Under the pieces are notes generated by a model that saw nothing but the letters and a program-made list of their open reading frames with translations, did no database searches and had not been told where the DNA came from. Source: Paenibacillus polysaccharolyticus (lineage in GTDB: Bacteria; Bacillota; Bacilli; Paenibacillales; Paenibacillaceae). From it: 64,000 nt of DNA. The first letter of the stretch is position 1. Every line of letters starts with the position of its first letter. The stretch covers positions 186,001-250,000 of the forward strand of contig NZ_FMVM01000007.1 in the NCBI RefSeq assembly GCF_900102085.1, given 5' to 3'. Both the position numbers and the translations under genes were made by a program. Positions 1 through 9,085 of this stretch are shown in pieces.

Positions 1-1142
1 TGAAAGAATTCGGATATGACATCCCAACACTTCAACTGGATACACGAGATGGCGAGCCGGGTCTGAAGTACACGGATGCAAGTAAAACGATTGGCAACTC
101 CAAGCTAGAATTGAATTTTACATTTGAAAATGGGGCTGTCCGTTCGTTCGATCCGGAGTTCTCCGTACCGAAATCCCACACGGATTATGTTAAAGACCAG
201 ACCCAATTAGCCAATTGGTTAACTTACGGTGGTTACGCTTTTCTGACGTTTGTTCTTGGTGTGCTTGCCATTATTTATAGCATTCTGGCTCGTGCAAATA
301 CATCGTTCAAACGAGGCGTCGTATTGTCACTGGTGTACTTTGCTGCTTCTATGATTGGTACACTGAACATGTTGCCTCTCTTCCAGGCACAAGGACTTTC
401 AAGCTTCATGTTAGTGTTCCTTATGCTCATTCAGACCGGCATAACCATCGTGATGAGTGCTACGATCTATCTATCGCTTGTCGCTGGTGACGGCATGTGG
501 CGCAAAATCGGATTTAATCCGTGGCCTCGTGCCAAGGAGCCGGGTTACGGCAAATATGTGTTGCAGAGTATGTACACGGGTTATCTATGGGCATTCATTC
601 TGCTAGGTGTACAATCCGTTCTATTCTTTATTCTTGAACGTAGCATCGGCACATGGTCCACCACCTCAGCAGATCAATCGACATATAACATGACGTATGC
701 CTGGATCTTTCCGATTATGGCTTGGATGGCTGGAATCGGGGAAGAGGCCGTATATCGACTGTTCGGTATCCGCATGATGCAAAAAGTTGTGCGTAACACG
801 TTTATCGCCTGTCTGATCCCTACAATTATTTGGGCACTTGGACACACCTTATATCCAATCTATCCAGTCATTACACGACCGATCGAACTGACTGTCATTG
901 GACTGTTGTTCAGCCTAATTATGTTGCGTCACGGCTTCATTGCTGTTGTTTTTGCACATGTCATCTTTGATAGCCTATTGATGGGGCTCAGCTTGATTTT
1001 CATGGGAGACGCCCTGAACATGGGTGCCGGAATCTTTTGGATTGTGTTGCCTGCTATTGTTGGATACGTGGTCTACCGTTTCAATCCAAAACAAAAAGAG
1101 AAGCCGTATGTCACGACTCCTCATCACGAAGTGCTGCAATAA
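1..1142 (+). CDS. CPBP-family intramembrane metalloprotease, 5' end outside window
   Basis: The reading frame is open from base 3, so the N-terminus lies before the window; a TTG at 111 is an internal codon, not a convincing start. About 40 soluble residues are followed by several membrane segments. Three CPBP (Rce1/Abi-like) signatures are visible: EEAVYR (EExxxR, near base 740), GHTLYPIY (near 840) and HVIFDSLL (near 958), which supply the glutamates and histidines of the metal-dependent intramembrane protease active site. The soluble stretch before the membrane domain suggests one of the larger CPBP proteins with an extracytoplasmic region. Substrate unknown. Its last 32 bases overlap the 3' end of the convergent uvrC gene. 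Confidence 0.8.
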   Translation, partial: KEFGYDIPTLQLDTRDGEPGLKYTDASKTIGNSKLELNFTFENGAVRSFDPEFSVPKSHTDYVKDQTQLANWLTYGGYAFLTFVLGVLAIIYSILARANTSFKRGVVLSLVYFAASMIGTLNMLPLFQAQGLSSFMLVFLMLIQTGITIVMSATIYLSLVAGDGMWRKIGFNPWPRAKEPGYGKYVLQSMYTGYLWAFILLGVQSVLFFILERSIGTWSTTSADQSTYNMTYAWIFPIMAWMAGIGEEAVYRLFGIRMMQKVVRNTFIACLIPTIIWALGHTLYPIYPVITRPIELTVIGLLFSLIMLRHGFIAVVFAHVIFDSLLMGLSLIFMGDALNMGAGIFWIVLPAIVGYVVYRFNPKQKEKPYVTTPHHEVLQ

Positions 1143-3198
1143 TCTGAGTAGCTAGTTTATCTCCAATAGATAGAGGCCGGAAGTCTTCAACGCTGGCCTC
1201 TTTTATTTTGCGTAAAGAGCCAAAATGCTTCAATAGCAGCTTACGCCGCTTCTCCCCAATGCCTGGAATGGCATCGAGTCTAGACGTAACCATCGATTTG
1301 CCGCGCTGCTCACGGTGAAATGAGATGGCAAATCGGTGAACCTCTTCTTGAATCCGCTGTAACAGATAAAACTCCTGACTGTCCCGCGGCAGGGCAATCA
1401 CTTCTGGCGGATTACCAATCATCAGCTGTGATGTTTTGTGTTTGGCATCCTTCACCAATCCACACACCGGAATGAATAGCCCAAGCTCGTTCTCAAGCAC
1501 GTCTACAGCTGCGGAAATCTGTCCTTTACCTCCATCGACTACGATCAAGTCAGGCTGGGTCAAGTTTTCCTTGAGCACTCGCTCATAACGGCGACGGATA
1601 ACTTCACGCATTGTTTCATAATCATCCGGCCCCTCGACAGAGCGCACTTTATATTTACGATATTCCTTCTTGTCCGGTTTACCGTCGGTAAATACAATCA
1701 TGGCAGACACCGGATTCGTACCCTGAATGTTCGAGTTATCGAAAGCTTCAATTCGTCTTAACTGCTCCAGACCGATCCAGCGCCCCAATCCCTCGGAAGC
1801 CTTAGATGTTCGCTCTTCATTACGTTCAATGAGGCGGAACTTCTCCTCCAATGCCACCCGTGCATTGTCGAGTGCCATCGTAATCATCTGGCGTTTCAGT
1901 CCGCGTTGCGGGATATGCACTTTAATGTCCAACCATTCTTGCAGAGAAGCAGCCATTTGCGACGGGTCCTCCATCTCGGATGGCAGTTTGGCATTGGATG
2001 TTTCCTGCAATCCGGTAGCATTGCTCTCTTCTTCCTCAGTTACCTCCGCCCCATAAGCTGCAAGTGTCTCGGCAACAACTGGCATCGAAGCAGCGGTCTG
2101 ATTCATCCCGATTTGTAATTCTTCTTGCGTGGATTCAACCGTTCCCTCAGAATGTTTATCCTCGGATATATTCGCATGATCCACTTTTGTGGAATCGCTT
2201 GTTTCCTGACCAGAGAGCAGTTCCTTCGGCATCTCCGGTAGCAAAATTTCCTGTGGCAAAGCCGGGTTATCACTATAATACTGGGTTACATAGGACATGA
2301 AATCATTGTAGGCCTCACCGTAGAACGGGAAGGTGGATACATGGCGTTCAATCATTTTCCCCTGACGCATATATAGAATCTGGACACACATCCAGCCTTT
2401 ATCAATCGCAAATCCAAAGACGTCACGGTCTCTGGCATCCGCCATCGTAATTTTCTGTTTTTCCATGATCGCATCAATCGCAATCACCTGATCACGCAGC
2501 TCTTTGGCACGTTCAAAATACAAATCTTCAGCGGCTTCCTGCATTTTACGCTGCAAGTCCTTTTTAATCTCCTCATGCCCGCCGCTTAGAAATGATCCGA
2601 TCTCCTGCGAAATCTCGTCATACTGCTCTTTGCCCACTTCCTTCACACAAGGAGCAAGGCATTGGCCCATGTGGTAATATAGGCAAACTTCCTTCGGCAT
2701 TACACCACATTTGCGGAGCGGATACATCCGATCTAACAGTTTTTTCGTTTGGTGTGCCGCATACGAGTTCGGATACGGACCGAAGTATTTGGCTTTATCT
2801 TTCAGCACACGGCGGGTCACTTCGAGCCGCGGATGCTTTTCATTCGTTATTTTAAGATAAGGAAACGTTTTATCGTCTTTAAGCAATACATTGTAACGCG
2901 GCATATGTTTTTTGATCAGGTTACACTCCAGAATGAGTGCTTCCATGTTGCTACCTGTCACGATGTATTCAAAATCACGGATTTCGGATACAAGACGCTG
3001 TGTCTTTCCGTTATGACTGCCAATAAAATATGAGCGCACGCGGTTTTTGAGCACTTTCGCTTTACCAACGTAAATAATGGTGCCTTCACTGTTTTTCATC
3101 AAATAACAGCCCGGCAGGTCTGGAAGCAATGCAAGCTTGTGACGAATCTGCTCCAGTGCCTTCTCCTGTGCGTCTAACTCCTGCATAAATGGATCCAT
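1111..3198 (-). CDS. uvrC: Excinuclease ABC subunit C (UvrC)
   Basis: UvrC makes both incisions around DNA lesions after UvrA/UvrB loading in nucleotide excision repair. Visible parts, in order: GIY-YIG nuclease (about residues 25-105, with IIYVGKAK), a cysteine-bearing segment (164-184), a UVR domain that binds UvrB (about 212-242), the RNase H-like nuclease ([15 protein letters not shown]) and C-terminal helix-hairpin-helix motifs ([17 protein letters not shown]). At 695 residues it is about 95 longer than B. subtilis UvrC; the excess is an acidic, low-complexity insert at about residues 328-415, between the UVR and RNase H-like parts. It starts about 40 bases after a foldback repeat and overlaps the CPBP gene 3' end to 3' end. 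Confidence 0.97.
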   Translation of the reverse strand: MDPFMQELDAQEKALEQIRHKLALLPDLPGCYLMKNSEGTIIYVGKAKVLKNRVRSYFIGSHNGKTQRLVSEIRDFEYIVTGSNMEALILECNLIKKHMPRYNVLLKDDKTFPYLKITNEKHPRLEVTRRVLKDKAKYFGPYPNSYAAHQTKKLLDRMYPLRKCGVMPKEVCLYYHMGQCLAPCVKEVGKEQYDEISQEIGSFLSGGHEEIKKDLQRKMQEAAEDLYFERAKELRDQVIAIDAIMEKQKITMADARDRDVFGFAIDKGWMCVQILYMRQGKMIERHVSTFPFYGEAYNDFMSYVTQYYSDNPALPQEILLPEMPKELLSGQETSDSTKVDHANISEDKHSEGTVESTQEELQIGMNQTAASMPVVAETLAAYGAEVTEEEESNATGLQETSNAKLPSEMEDPSQMAASLQEWLDIKVHIPQRGLKRQMITMALDNARVALEEKFRLIERNEERTSKASEGLGRWIGLEQLRRIEAFDNSNIQGTNPVSAMIVFTDGKPDKKEYRKYKVRSVEGPDDYETMREVIRRRYERVLKENLTQPDLIVVDGGKGQISAAVDVLENELGLFIPVCGLVKDAKHKTSQLMIGNPPEVIALPRDSQEFYLLQRIQEEVHRFAISFHREQRGKSMVTSRLDAIPGIGEKRRKLLLKHFGSLRKIKEASVEDFRPLSIGDKLATQIIAALRDEES

Positions 3199-3240
3199 AA
3201 TTCGGTGGGTCCTCCCTTCCGAAAAAAGTAAAAGTCATGG

Positions 3241-3430
3241 TTACACAAAAAATTCACACCGACCACTCCAATGACAGAACAACCTTCAATCGCTGTTATC
3301 TCCAGATTTTTTTGAATCCCTTTTTAAAAGGGAAAATCCGGTGATAAAGGCTACAGTAGATGCTTCCGATGTAGCTTTCTTTCAGAAAGCTTTTAGCTTC
3401 GCTTCTCCAGTTCTTTTCTGTCCTCTCCGT
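3241..3430 (-). repeat. Foldback repeat, copy A (expanded loop)
   Basis: Read on the minus strand this intergenic block matches the element at 26239-26391 almost end to end: ACGGAGAGGACAG at the left, the inner stem TTATCACCGGATTT with AAATCTGGAGATAA (bases 3296-3347), and ACAGCGATTGAAGGTTGTTC at the right. It carries about 35 extra bases in the variable side loop. It lies in the uvrC leader, in the uvrC sense direction, between the trxA terminator and the uvrC start. Confidence 0.8.
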
Positions 3431-3540
3431 TAATCATGTAAATTTCCAGTTTCATTTTATATTCAATTATATAATATAAAAAATTTATCACATCATTTAT
3501 ATATTACTTTTATATTGTCCTACATATCGCTTATCGACGC

Positions 3541-3570
3541 AAAACGCCCCCGGCATGTAAACCGGAGGCG
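3541..3570 (-). terminator. Intrinsic terminator of trxA
   Basis: On the minus strand a stem of CGCCTCCGG with CCGGGGGCG (loop TTTACATG) is followed by TTTTGCG, 40 bases after the trxA stop codon. Confidence 0.8.
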
Positions 3571-3609
3571 ATGTGTCAGCCTGCACTTAATTATGTTGTG
3601 ACTTGCTGC

Positions 3610-3927
3610 TTATTGATGTTTTTCGATGATTCCTTTGAGAGCTTCTTTAGAGTTCAGACCAACCACTTTATCAACCGGTTGACCATCTTTGAAGAAGATC
3701 AGTGTTGGAATGCTCATTACGCCAAAGCGGGAAGCAGATTCTGGATTCTCATCCACGTTTACTTTAGCAATTTTTACGGAATCGCCAACTTCTGTGGACA
3801 GCTCTTCCAGGATTGGAGCGAGCATTTTGCAAGGACCACACCAAGGCGCCCAGAAATCAACCAGAACCGTTCCTTCTCCTTCGACTTCCGTGTTAAAGGA
3901 TTGATCGGATACGTTAACAATAGCCAT
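3610..3927 (-). CDS. trxA: Thioredoxin
   Basis: A 105-residue classical thioredoxin with the redox motif WCGPCK at about residues 29-34 and the cis-proline loop SIPTLIFF. It reduces protein disulfides in the cytosol (for example of ribonucleotide reductase) and is itself reduced by thioredoxin reductase. The start is supported by AAGGAGG a few bases upstream. A TATACT -10-like hexamer lies on the minus strand at 3994-3999. It is monocistronic, with its own terminator at 3541-3570. Confidence 0.98.
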   Translation of the reverse strand: MAIVNVSDQSFNTEVEGEGTVLVDFWAPWCGPCKMLAPILEELSTEVGDSVKIAKVNVDENPESASRFGVMSIPTLIFFKDGQPVDKVVGLNSKEALKGIIEKHQ

Positions 3928-4096
3928 GAAATTGTCCTCCTTATATATACTTACGGTTTTATTTTAACCTGTAACGTCGTGAACGACACTTCCAGTATAA
4001 CACATGTGCGTTAGACATGTGAAATGAACAGATAATGTTCATCTTCCCAACATGAAATCTTCACAATTACAGGTGCAGCCAGTCGTCTGCAAAATC

Positions 4097-4126
4097 TTTA
4101 CAAACGCTTTCTTTTCCAAGTATACT
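4097..4126 (+). promoter_or_regulatory. Sigma-A-type promoter of the small membrane protein gene
   Basis: TTTACA (4097-4102), an 18-base spacer and TATACT (4121-4126), about 65 bases before the ATG at 4192. Confidence 0.6.
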
Positions 4127-4191
4127 AAAATTACTCCGGATTGTAGCCCTGCTTGCAGGCCAAGCTGTCAATCCTCAAAGGAGGCAACACT

Positions 4192-4347
4192 ATGGACGCT
4201 AATATTCGGATGACCGACCCGCGTGAACATGTGAACGAGGAGCCGCGTAGCGATCTCTTTGATCTGATTATGGGCGTTGTCGGCATGGGCGGCCTGATGA
4301 CTGTTATCTTTTTTGGTATGGTAATTTTCAAATTCCTGACCGAATAG
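4192..4347 (+). CDS. Small single-pass membrane protein (YqzM-like)
   Basis: A 51-residue protein. The start is ATG 4192 because AAAGGAGG sits at 4178-4185; the open frame extends further upstream but has no ribosome binding site there. The N-terminal half is polar (TDPREHVNEEPRSD) and the C-terminal half is one hydrophobic helix ending in KFLTE. Size, layout and the IKF/FKF-type end resemble the YqzM family of Bacillus, whose function is unknown; this match is from memory and tentative. It has its own promoter and terminator and faces dnaI. Confidence 0.7.
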   Translation: MDANIRMTDPREHVNEEPRSDLFDLIMGVVGMGGLMTVIFFGMVIFKFLTE

Positions 4348-4383
4348 GATATTCAAGTCAGTTTCAGGCTCCCGCAGACCAGA

Positions 4384-4424
4384 AAAGCCCGGTTCTCGCA
4401 TATTGCGAAAGCCAGGCTTTTTTT
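4384..4424. terminator. Terminator between the small membrane protein gene and dnaI
   Basis: Imperfect stem from AAAGCCCGG to CCAGGCTTT around a CGCATATTGCG core, followed on the plus strand by seven Ts. It lies between convergent genes and may serve both. Confidence 0.75.
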
Positions 4425-4438
4425 GGTTCATCTATATC

Positions 4439-5389
4439 TTAGCTCTTCCCTCGTTGGTTCTCGCCCCGTACCTGAATGACATCCACAAATGGACGAATTC
4501 GATCCATCAAACGTTGACCTTTGTTCGATTCCTCGCCATCCCGGTTCGTAAAGCTCAAGTGTTTCTCAAGCCCTTCCAGGTTGTAATTGGAAGTATAGAA
4601 CGTTGGCTTGCGATTCATTCTATAGTTAAGAATAGAGCCCATCACATGATCCCGTACCCATGGGTTCAGGTTCTCTGCACCAATGTCATCAAAGATGAGC
4701 AGATCACAGCTTTTCAGAACATCCGTCATTTCCTTGAGCTTCTGTCCTTCACTGATCATGGATTTCAAATCCTCCACGAAGTCAGGCATATAAATAATGA
4801 CACCTGTATGACCCGCAACCGCGAGTTCATGTAGCAGATAACACATCAGAAACGTTTTGCCGGTTCCAAACGAACCTTCCAGATACAACCCTTGCGTCGA
4901 AAGTCCATTGGCCTTGGTCTCGCTAATATAACGAAGCACACGGTTCACCGCTGGCGCACGCATGCGATCTTTGCCCATAATTTCCACATCATTATATCCA
5001 GCGCTTAGAGCACGCTCATCCACATAAAAACTGCGAATCCGCTGTTTGATGATATGTTCATTTTGCCGGGCGATCTGTTTGGAGCAAGGTGCTTTGATAT
5101 CTATAATTTCGGGTTTACCGTTGAAGTTCTCTACTTCCAGTTTGCAGAAATGACCCTGAAAATCGTTGGGACAGTTGTCGAGTCCCGGACAATTCGCGCA
5201 GTTCTTCGAATCTTTAGCATACTGAAACAGCTTGCTCAGATCGGGCATGAGCTGTGTATCTTTCAGTTCAGGATGACCTGCGCGGAACTCGCGCACATAT
5301 GGATCTTCCAACAAATCCGCCATAATTCGCCGCGACTGCTCACGAAACGAAGGGTTCAGCTGCTGAAGCAGTCCTCCCAAGGATTCCAT
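4439..5389 (-). CDS. dnaI: Primosomal protein DnaI (helicase loader)
   Basis: DnaI loads the replicative helicase DnaC at origins and restart sites, together with DnaB and DnaD. The 316 residues comprise an N-terminal helicase-binding domain with a zinc-type cluster (C64, C67, C73, H80 and/or C82, seen in CANCPGLDNC and GHFCK) and a C-terminal AAA+ ATPase with Walker A GSFGTGKT (172-179) and Walker B LLIFDD (about 230-235). An AAAGGGGG ribosome binding site precedes the start. In B. subtilis it directly follows dnaB; here dnaB lies about 17 kb upstream on the same strand, with a carbohydrate locus in between. Confidence 0.95.
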   Translation of the reverse strand: MESLGGLLQQLNPSFREQSRRIMADLLEDPYVREFRAGHPELKDTQLMPDLSKLFQYAKDSKNCANCPGLDNCPNDFQGHFCKLEVENFNGKPEIIDIKAPCSKQIARQNEHIIKQRIRSFYVDERALSAGYNDVEIMGKDRMRAPAVNRVLRYISETKANGLSTQGLYLEGSFGTGKTFLMCYLLHELAVAGHTGVIIYMPDFVEDLKSMISEGQKLKEMTDVLKSCDLLIFDDIGAENLNPWVRDHVMGSILNYRMNRKPTFYTSNYNLEGLEKHLSFTNRDGEESNKGQRLMDRIRPFVDVIQVRGENQRGKS

Positions 5390-5595
5390 GACTTCAAGCC
5401 CCCTTTTATTAGTATCTGTATTATTGAATAAAGGGACATCCTTATCGCCTTATGTTCAATCATTCGTACTGTTCATTCTATAGAAAAGCCACCAATAACT
5501 CAACAGATACATCTGGAAAATCGTCGAACCCTTACAACTGGCGCATCCTCGCCGTTACAATCTCACTCTCGTTGGATTCCGATTGTGTCATGTCG

Positions 5596-8500
5596 TTAAT
5601 AAGCCTCTTTCACATCTTGTTGTATAATCTCGATCTCAACTTCTTCCGGACGATATACGGCACGCAGCTTACCCGAGGAATCCGTCGCAAACAGCACCGA
5701 GCGATTGCTCTGAAGTTCAAAGGAATACGTAACACCTGTATGCTGATCTCTGATTCGTACCTGCTCATTCCAGGCATATTCCGAAACGAAAATATACAAG
5801 TTCCCTTTTGAAAAATGAAGCTTCCGGCCGTATATTCCCGCAATCTGCCCGCCTGATAACCATTCCAGCTCCCGCTCTACACCTGCTGTAGCTGCGGCAT
5901 AACGATACAGTTCCACAAGCGGCTCATCCCGGCCGTTCAATTCCAGTGGCAATGGGGTCCAGATCAGCTTCCCCTTACCCTCACCCAGTGGTACAACGGT
6001 TACCCGATCTGCTTTAGGCGATGGCGATGTTTTCGATGTATTCGATGTTTTCGTTGTATCCATTTCATCGATGGCGTCGGCATCAAGAGAGGGGTGCAAG
6101 TGTCCTTTCTGACCATCGGCAAGAAGAACTTGCATTTCTTTGACCACTTCGGCAATACGGCGTCTGCCATAAGTGACACGATGGTTTGCCCCGTTAAGGT
6201 GAAGCACCTCCTCACGCTGCACATTAGCCAGATTTCGTTTCCCCACCAACATATCCGCTCTTCTGCTCGGTTTCCAGTATGCATCAATTCCCAGCGGACC
6301 GGTGATAAGCAAGCTTGCACCCTGCTTCTCTGTAAATTCTATTAATCGACGGAACGCAGCATCTTCCAGATTATGCGGACTTGGCACGATGACCAGCTTC
6401 GGCGGCTGATGTTCCAGTGAATCCAAGTGATATTCCGACAATGCACGGAACGGCAACTTCAGCTCATAGGACAACACCCGGGTCAGCCTAGTCGTCGCAT
6501 CATATGCCAGCGAACGGTTGGAGAAATCGTTCGAATACGGAAATACGACGGCAATTTGCTCCAGTTCCCGATCCTCGAACAACTCCCGCACCTCTCGCAT
6601 AAAACGGCCAAAATCATACGATACGTTTGCTTCCGGTTTCTCTGTGCCATCTGCACGCAGCGCCCCGATATGAGATTCATTCGCGTTATCCATATAAAAA
6701 TTTGTATTCCAGATCCATTGCACCGCACCCGCACCACCTGTCGCAAAGGCATAAGCATATTTGCGTTCCAGTATGCTGTGCAGCTCGGCTTCCGTACGTT
6801 TGGCGCGTCCATCTGGCGTTTCCACATACATCATACCGGTTTCCTGGATCAGATTCGGTTTATTCGGTGTTTTGGCAAAAATGCCATCCCAGAGCAGATC
6901 ATCATTCAGCCACCAGGAATGCACTGTCGTGTAATCCACCTCGCGCTCATAGAAAAACGGGGATGGACGTTGTGCTCCCAAAGCCTCATCCTGTCCAATA
7001 GTAACCAGATGCTTCGGAGCCAAATCCTTGATTGTACTGACCAGTTCCTGTGCCCACACATTGTGCATCTCCATGGAAAACAGGCAATAATCCAGCCAGC
7101 GAGTGCCTTTTTTGGGCTGATGCATATCCTGTACATCAAAATTGATCTCTTCCGGTTCAGGAATCACCGCATCCGCGAAGCTTGGAAGCTGTCTCGGGGA
7201 CATATTCCATGCCTCCTGCAGCGATTCAATCATCTCATGACGCTTCTGAAGCCAGCTCATAAAAGCCTGCTGCTCGTACATATCCCGGGATGAACGCGGA
7301 CCAGCAGAGAAAATACGTGCCGGATCAAACATGGACGGTTCATTGATGAGGTCCCAATCTACATGGGTACTGTGTATGTGCCGACTGACAACGCTGCGAA
7401 TGAATCGTTTTTGTGCCTCGACGCTTTGCGGGTCCAAATAGGGATTAACTCCCTCCCAGGTCTCGGGGGTAAAAGAGAAGAACGTAAACGTCACCTGCAA
7501 ACCATGCCGCTTCGCCGTTAAAAAGAAAGCATCGATGGCGCGAAGAACGTCTTCCGCCATGTGACCGTCCACCTGCATCATATTGCGATAAGCTGTCCAG
7601 ATCCCAGTACGAATCCAGTTAATCCCGGCCTTCGCCATCTGTTCCATATCCCGGTCCCATACGTCCGTATTGGGCAGAAACAGAAATTTCCGCGCGACAT
7701 CCGAGGTCATGTACGTCATACCGACAACAGGCAGCGGTTGCCCCGCTTGGATAAAATAATCCCTGCTGCGGGTAATCCCCTCCCCTTCCGCAAGCAAAGC
7801 CGTGTCCTGGCCCCAGAATCCTTGACGCAGGACACGAATCTCACCGTCCGGTGCCTCTGCTCGGCAGACGATTCGGTAAAGCCCAGGCTCCACAAGCTTC
7901 GGTAACGACAATCGAACATATTGCTGTTCGTCAGAAATGTGCATCTCCAGCTGGTGATTCCATACAGGCTCTGTTTGACCGTTCATCCGGTTTTCTCGTA
8001 CTACGGTCAATGCAAACGTCCATCTCTCGAAGGCACTGCACCTAAATCCTGTCCGTTGGAGTCCAGTCCGTTGAAATCCCGTACGTTGCAAAATCTGCCC
8101 CTGAAGGGTGAGCACTACCCGTTCCCCAGGTTCATAAGACGCATAGTTTGGTTTCAAAGACAGCTCCGTTACCCCTTGAGCACAGAACACACCCCATTTC
8201 ACGATCTCAGCCGCACCGTTCTGCGTCCAAAAAGAGTCGGTTAAGGGCAGATTTACAAATAACCAGCGTGAACCGCCAAAGCTTCCACGTATGTTTTCCC
8301 ATAAAACCATCGGAGCGGCAATGCTGCGTCCATCTTGGTTGATGCCTGTCAGCAACGCGTGAATCTGTGTACTCATTGTACCCGCCGATCCCATCTGGTG
8401 TGGCAGATCGCTTGTTTTGGTTGTATGAGGGACAAGATTCCATGTATCGGCAACTTCTAACAGCTCTTCTTTCCCGGCAAGCAGCGGGATCGATTCGGAA

Positions 8501-8955
8501 GAAACATACGACTGCACATCCGCTGTCGATACGCCAATCGTCTCATGGATATACAGTTCCTGATGATATGCCGTCTGCTCTGACTCCACGACCCATGTCT
8601 CGTGTTCTGCGCGTACAGGCCGCTTGAAAGGGGCCCCGCCGATACTGATCAGGCCGCCTCCCTGATGTAAATAATCCACAATGGCCGTCCAGGCCGATTT
8701 CGGAAAATACGGGGCATGCAGATTGATAAAACATCCCTCACCACCTGCCGCCTGTAACGCATCGGCCAGCCCATGTGCGTCTGCAATGAGAATGCCCTTA
8801 CTTTCCAACGACTTCCAATGTTCCATCGCCTGTCTTGAGGGTTGTTGCCCCTCTATCGGAAAGGCCGGATCACAGAACAAAATCAGCTTAGCCTGAATCG
8901 CTGTCGGCGTTACAACAGGCGGCATCGGTATTTTGGGTAAACGCAATTGTTCCAT
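5596..8955 (-). CDS. Clan GH-A glycoside hydrolase (GH5/GH42-like), last gene of the sugar locus
   Basis: A cytoplasmic protein of 1119 residues with no signal peptide. The ATG at 8955 is preferred (AAGGAG 11 bases upstream); a GTG four codons earlier lies too close to that site. The N-terminal third (about 20-400) looks like beta-sandwich and glutamine-amidotransferase-like accessory parts. A TIM barrel then carries the acid/base signature DLINEPS (E539) and a nucleophile candidate IQETGM (E705), as in clan GH-A. A Rossmann-like domain with SLLITGP follows, typical of GH42-type architectures. Beta-mannosidase or beta-galactosidase activity is possible; specificity cannot be read from the sequence. 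Small in-frame repeats occur at residues 289-304 and near residue 1010. Confidence 0.75.
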   Translation of the reverse strand: MEQLRLPKIPMPPVVTPTAIQAKLILFCDPAFPIEGQQPSRQAMEHWKSLESKGILIADAHGLADALQAAGGEGCFINLHAPYFPKSAWTAIVDYLHQGGGLISIGGAPFKRPVRAEHETWVVESEQTAYHQELYIHETIGVSTADVQSYVSSESIPLLAGKEELLEVADTWNLVPHTTKTSDLPHQMGSAGTMSTQIHALLTGINQDGRSIAAPMVLWENIRGSFGGSRWLFVNLPLTDSFWTQNGAAEIVKWGVFCAQGVTELSLKPNYASYEPGERVVLTLQGQILQRTGFQRTGLQRTGFRCSAFERWTFALTVVRENRMNGQTEPVWNHQLEMHISDEQQYVRLSLPKLVEPGLYRIVCRAEAPDGEIRVLRQGFWGQDTALLAEGEGITRSRDYFIQAGQPLPVVGMTYMTSDVARKFLFLPNTDVWDRDMEQMAKAGINWIRTGIWTAYRNMMQVDGHMAEDVLRAIDAFFLTAKRHGLQVTFTFFSFTPETWEGVNPYLDPQSVEAQKRFIRSVVSRHIHSTHVDWDLINEPSMFDPARIFSAGPRSSRDMYEQQAFMSWLQKRHEMIESLQEAWNMSPRQLPSFADAVIPEPEEINFDVQDMHQPKKGTRWLDYCLFSMEMHNVWAQELVSTIKDLAPKHLVTIGQDEALGAQRPSPFFYEREVDYTTVHSWWLNDDLLWDGIFAKTPNKPNLIQETGMMYVETPDGRAKRTEAELHSILERKYAYAFATGGAGAVQWIWNTNFYMDNANESHIGALRADGTEKPEANVSYDFGRFMREVRELFEDRELEQIAVVFPYSNDFSNRSLAYDATTRLTRVLSYELKLPFRALSEYHLDSLEHQPPKLVIVPSPHNLEDAAFRRLIEFTEKQGASLLITGPLGIDAYWKPSRRADMLVGKRNLANVQREEVLHLNGANHRVTYGRRRIAEVVKEMQVLLADGQKGHLHPSLDADAIDEMDTTKTSNTSKTSPSPKADRVTVVPLGEGKGKLIWTPLPLELNGRDEPLVELYRYAAATAGVERELEWLSGGQIAGIYGRKLHFSKGNLYIFVSEYAWNEQVRIRDQHTGVTYSFELQSNRSVLFATDSSGKLRAVYRPEEVEIEIIQQDVKEAY

Positions 8956-9011
8956 AGATGAGTGCACTCCTTAAACTAGTTTAAGTGGGGCTATGAAGAG
9001 CTGAAAAATTT

Positions 9012-9066
9012 ATTTACACTGGACCACTACGATGGCAGAACAACCTTCCGATCGCTGTTATACCCC
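9012..9066 (-). repeat. Foldback repeat, copy C (right half only)
   Basis: On the minus strand GGTATAACAGCGAT, GGAAGGTTGTTCTG and the terminal AGTGTAAAT match the right half of the element at 26239-26391. No left half is visible, so this is a remnant, or a solo half, in the gap between the GH38 and GH-A genes. Confidence 0.65.
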
Positions 9067-9085
9067 ATAAATATCGCAACAAAGT

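Noticed and set aside
1727..3033. Several plus-strand open frames opposite uvrC
   Set aside because: They are shadows of the well-conserved uvrC frame; no ribosome binding sites and unlikely protein composition.
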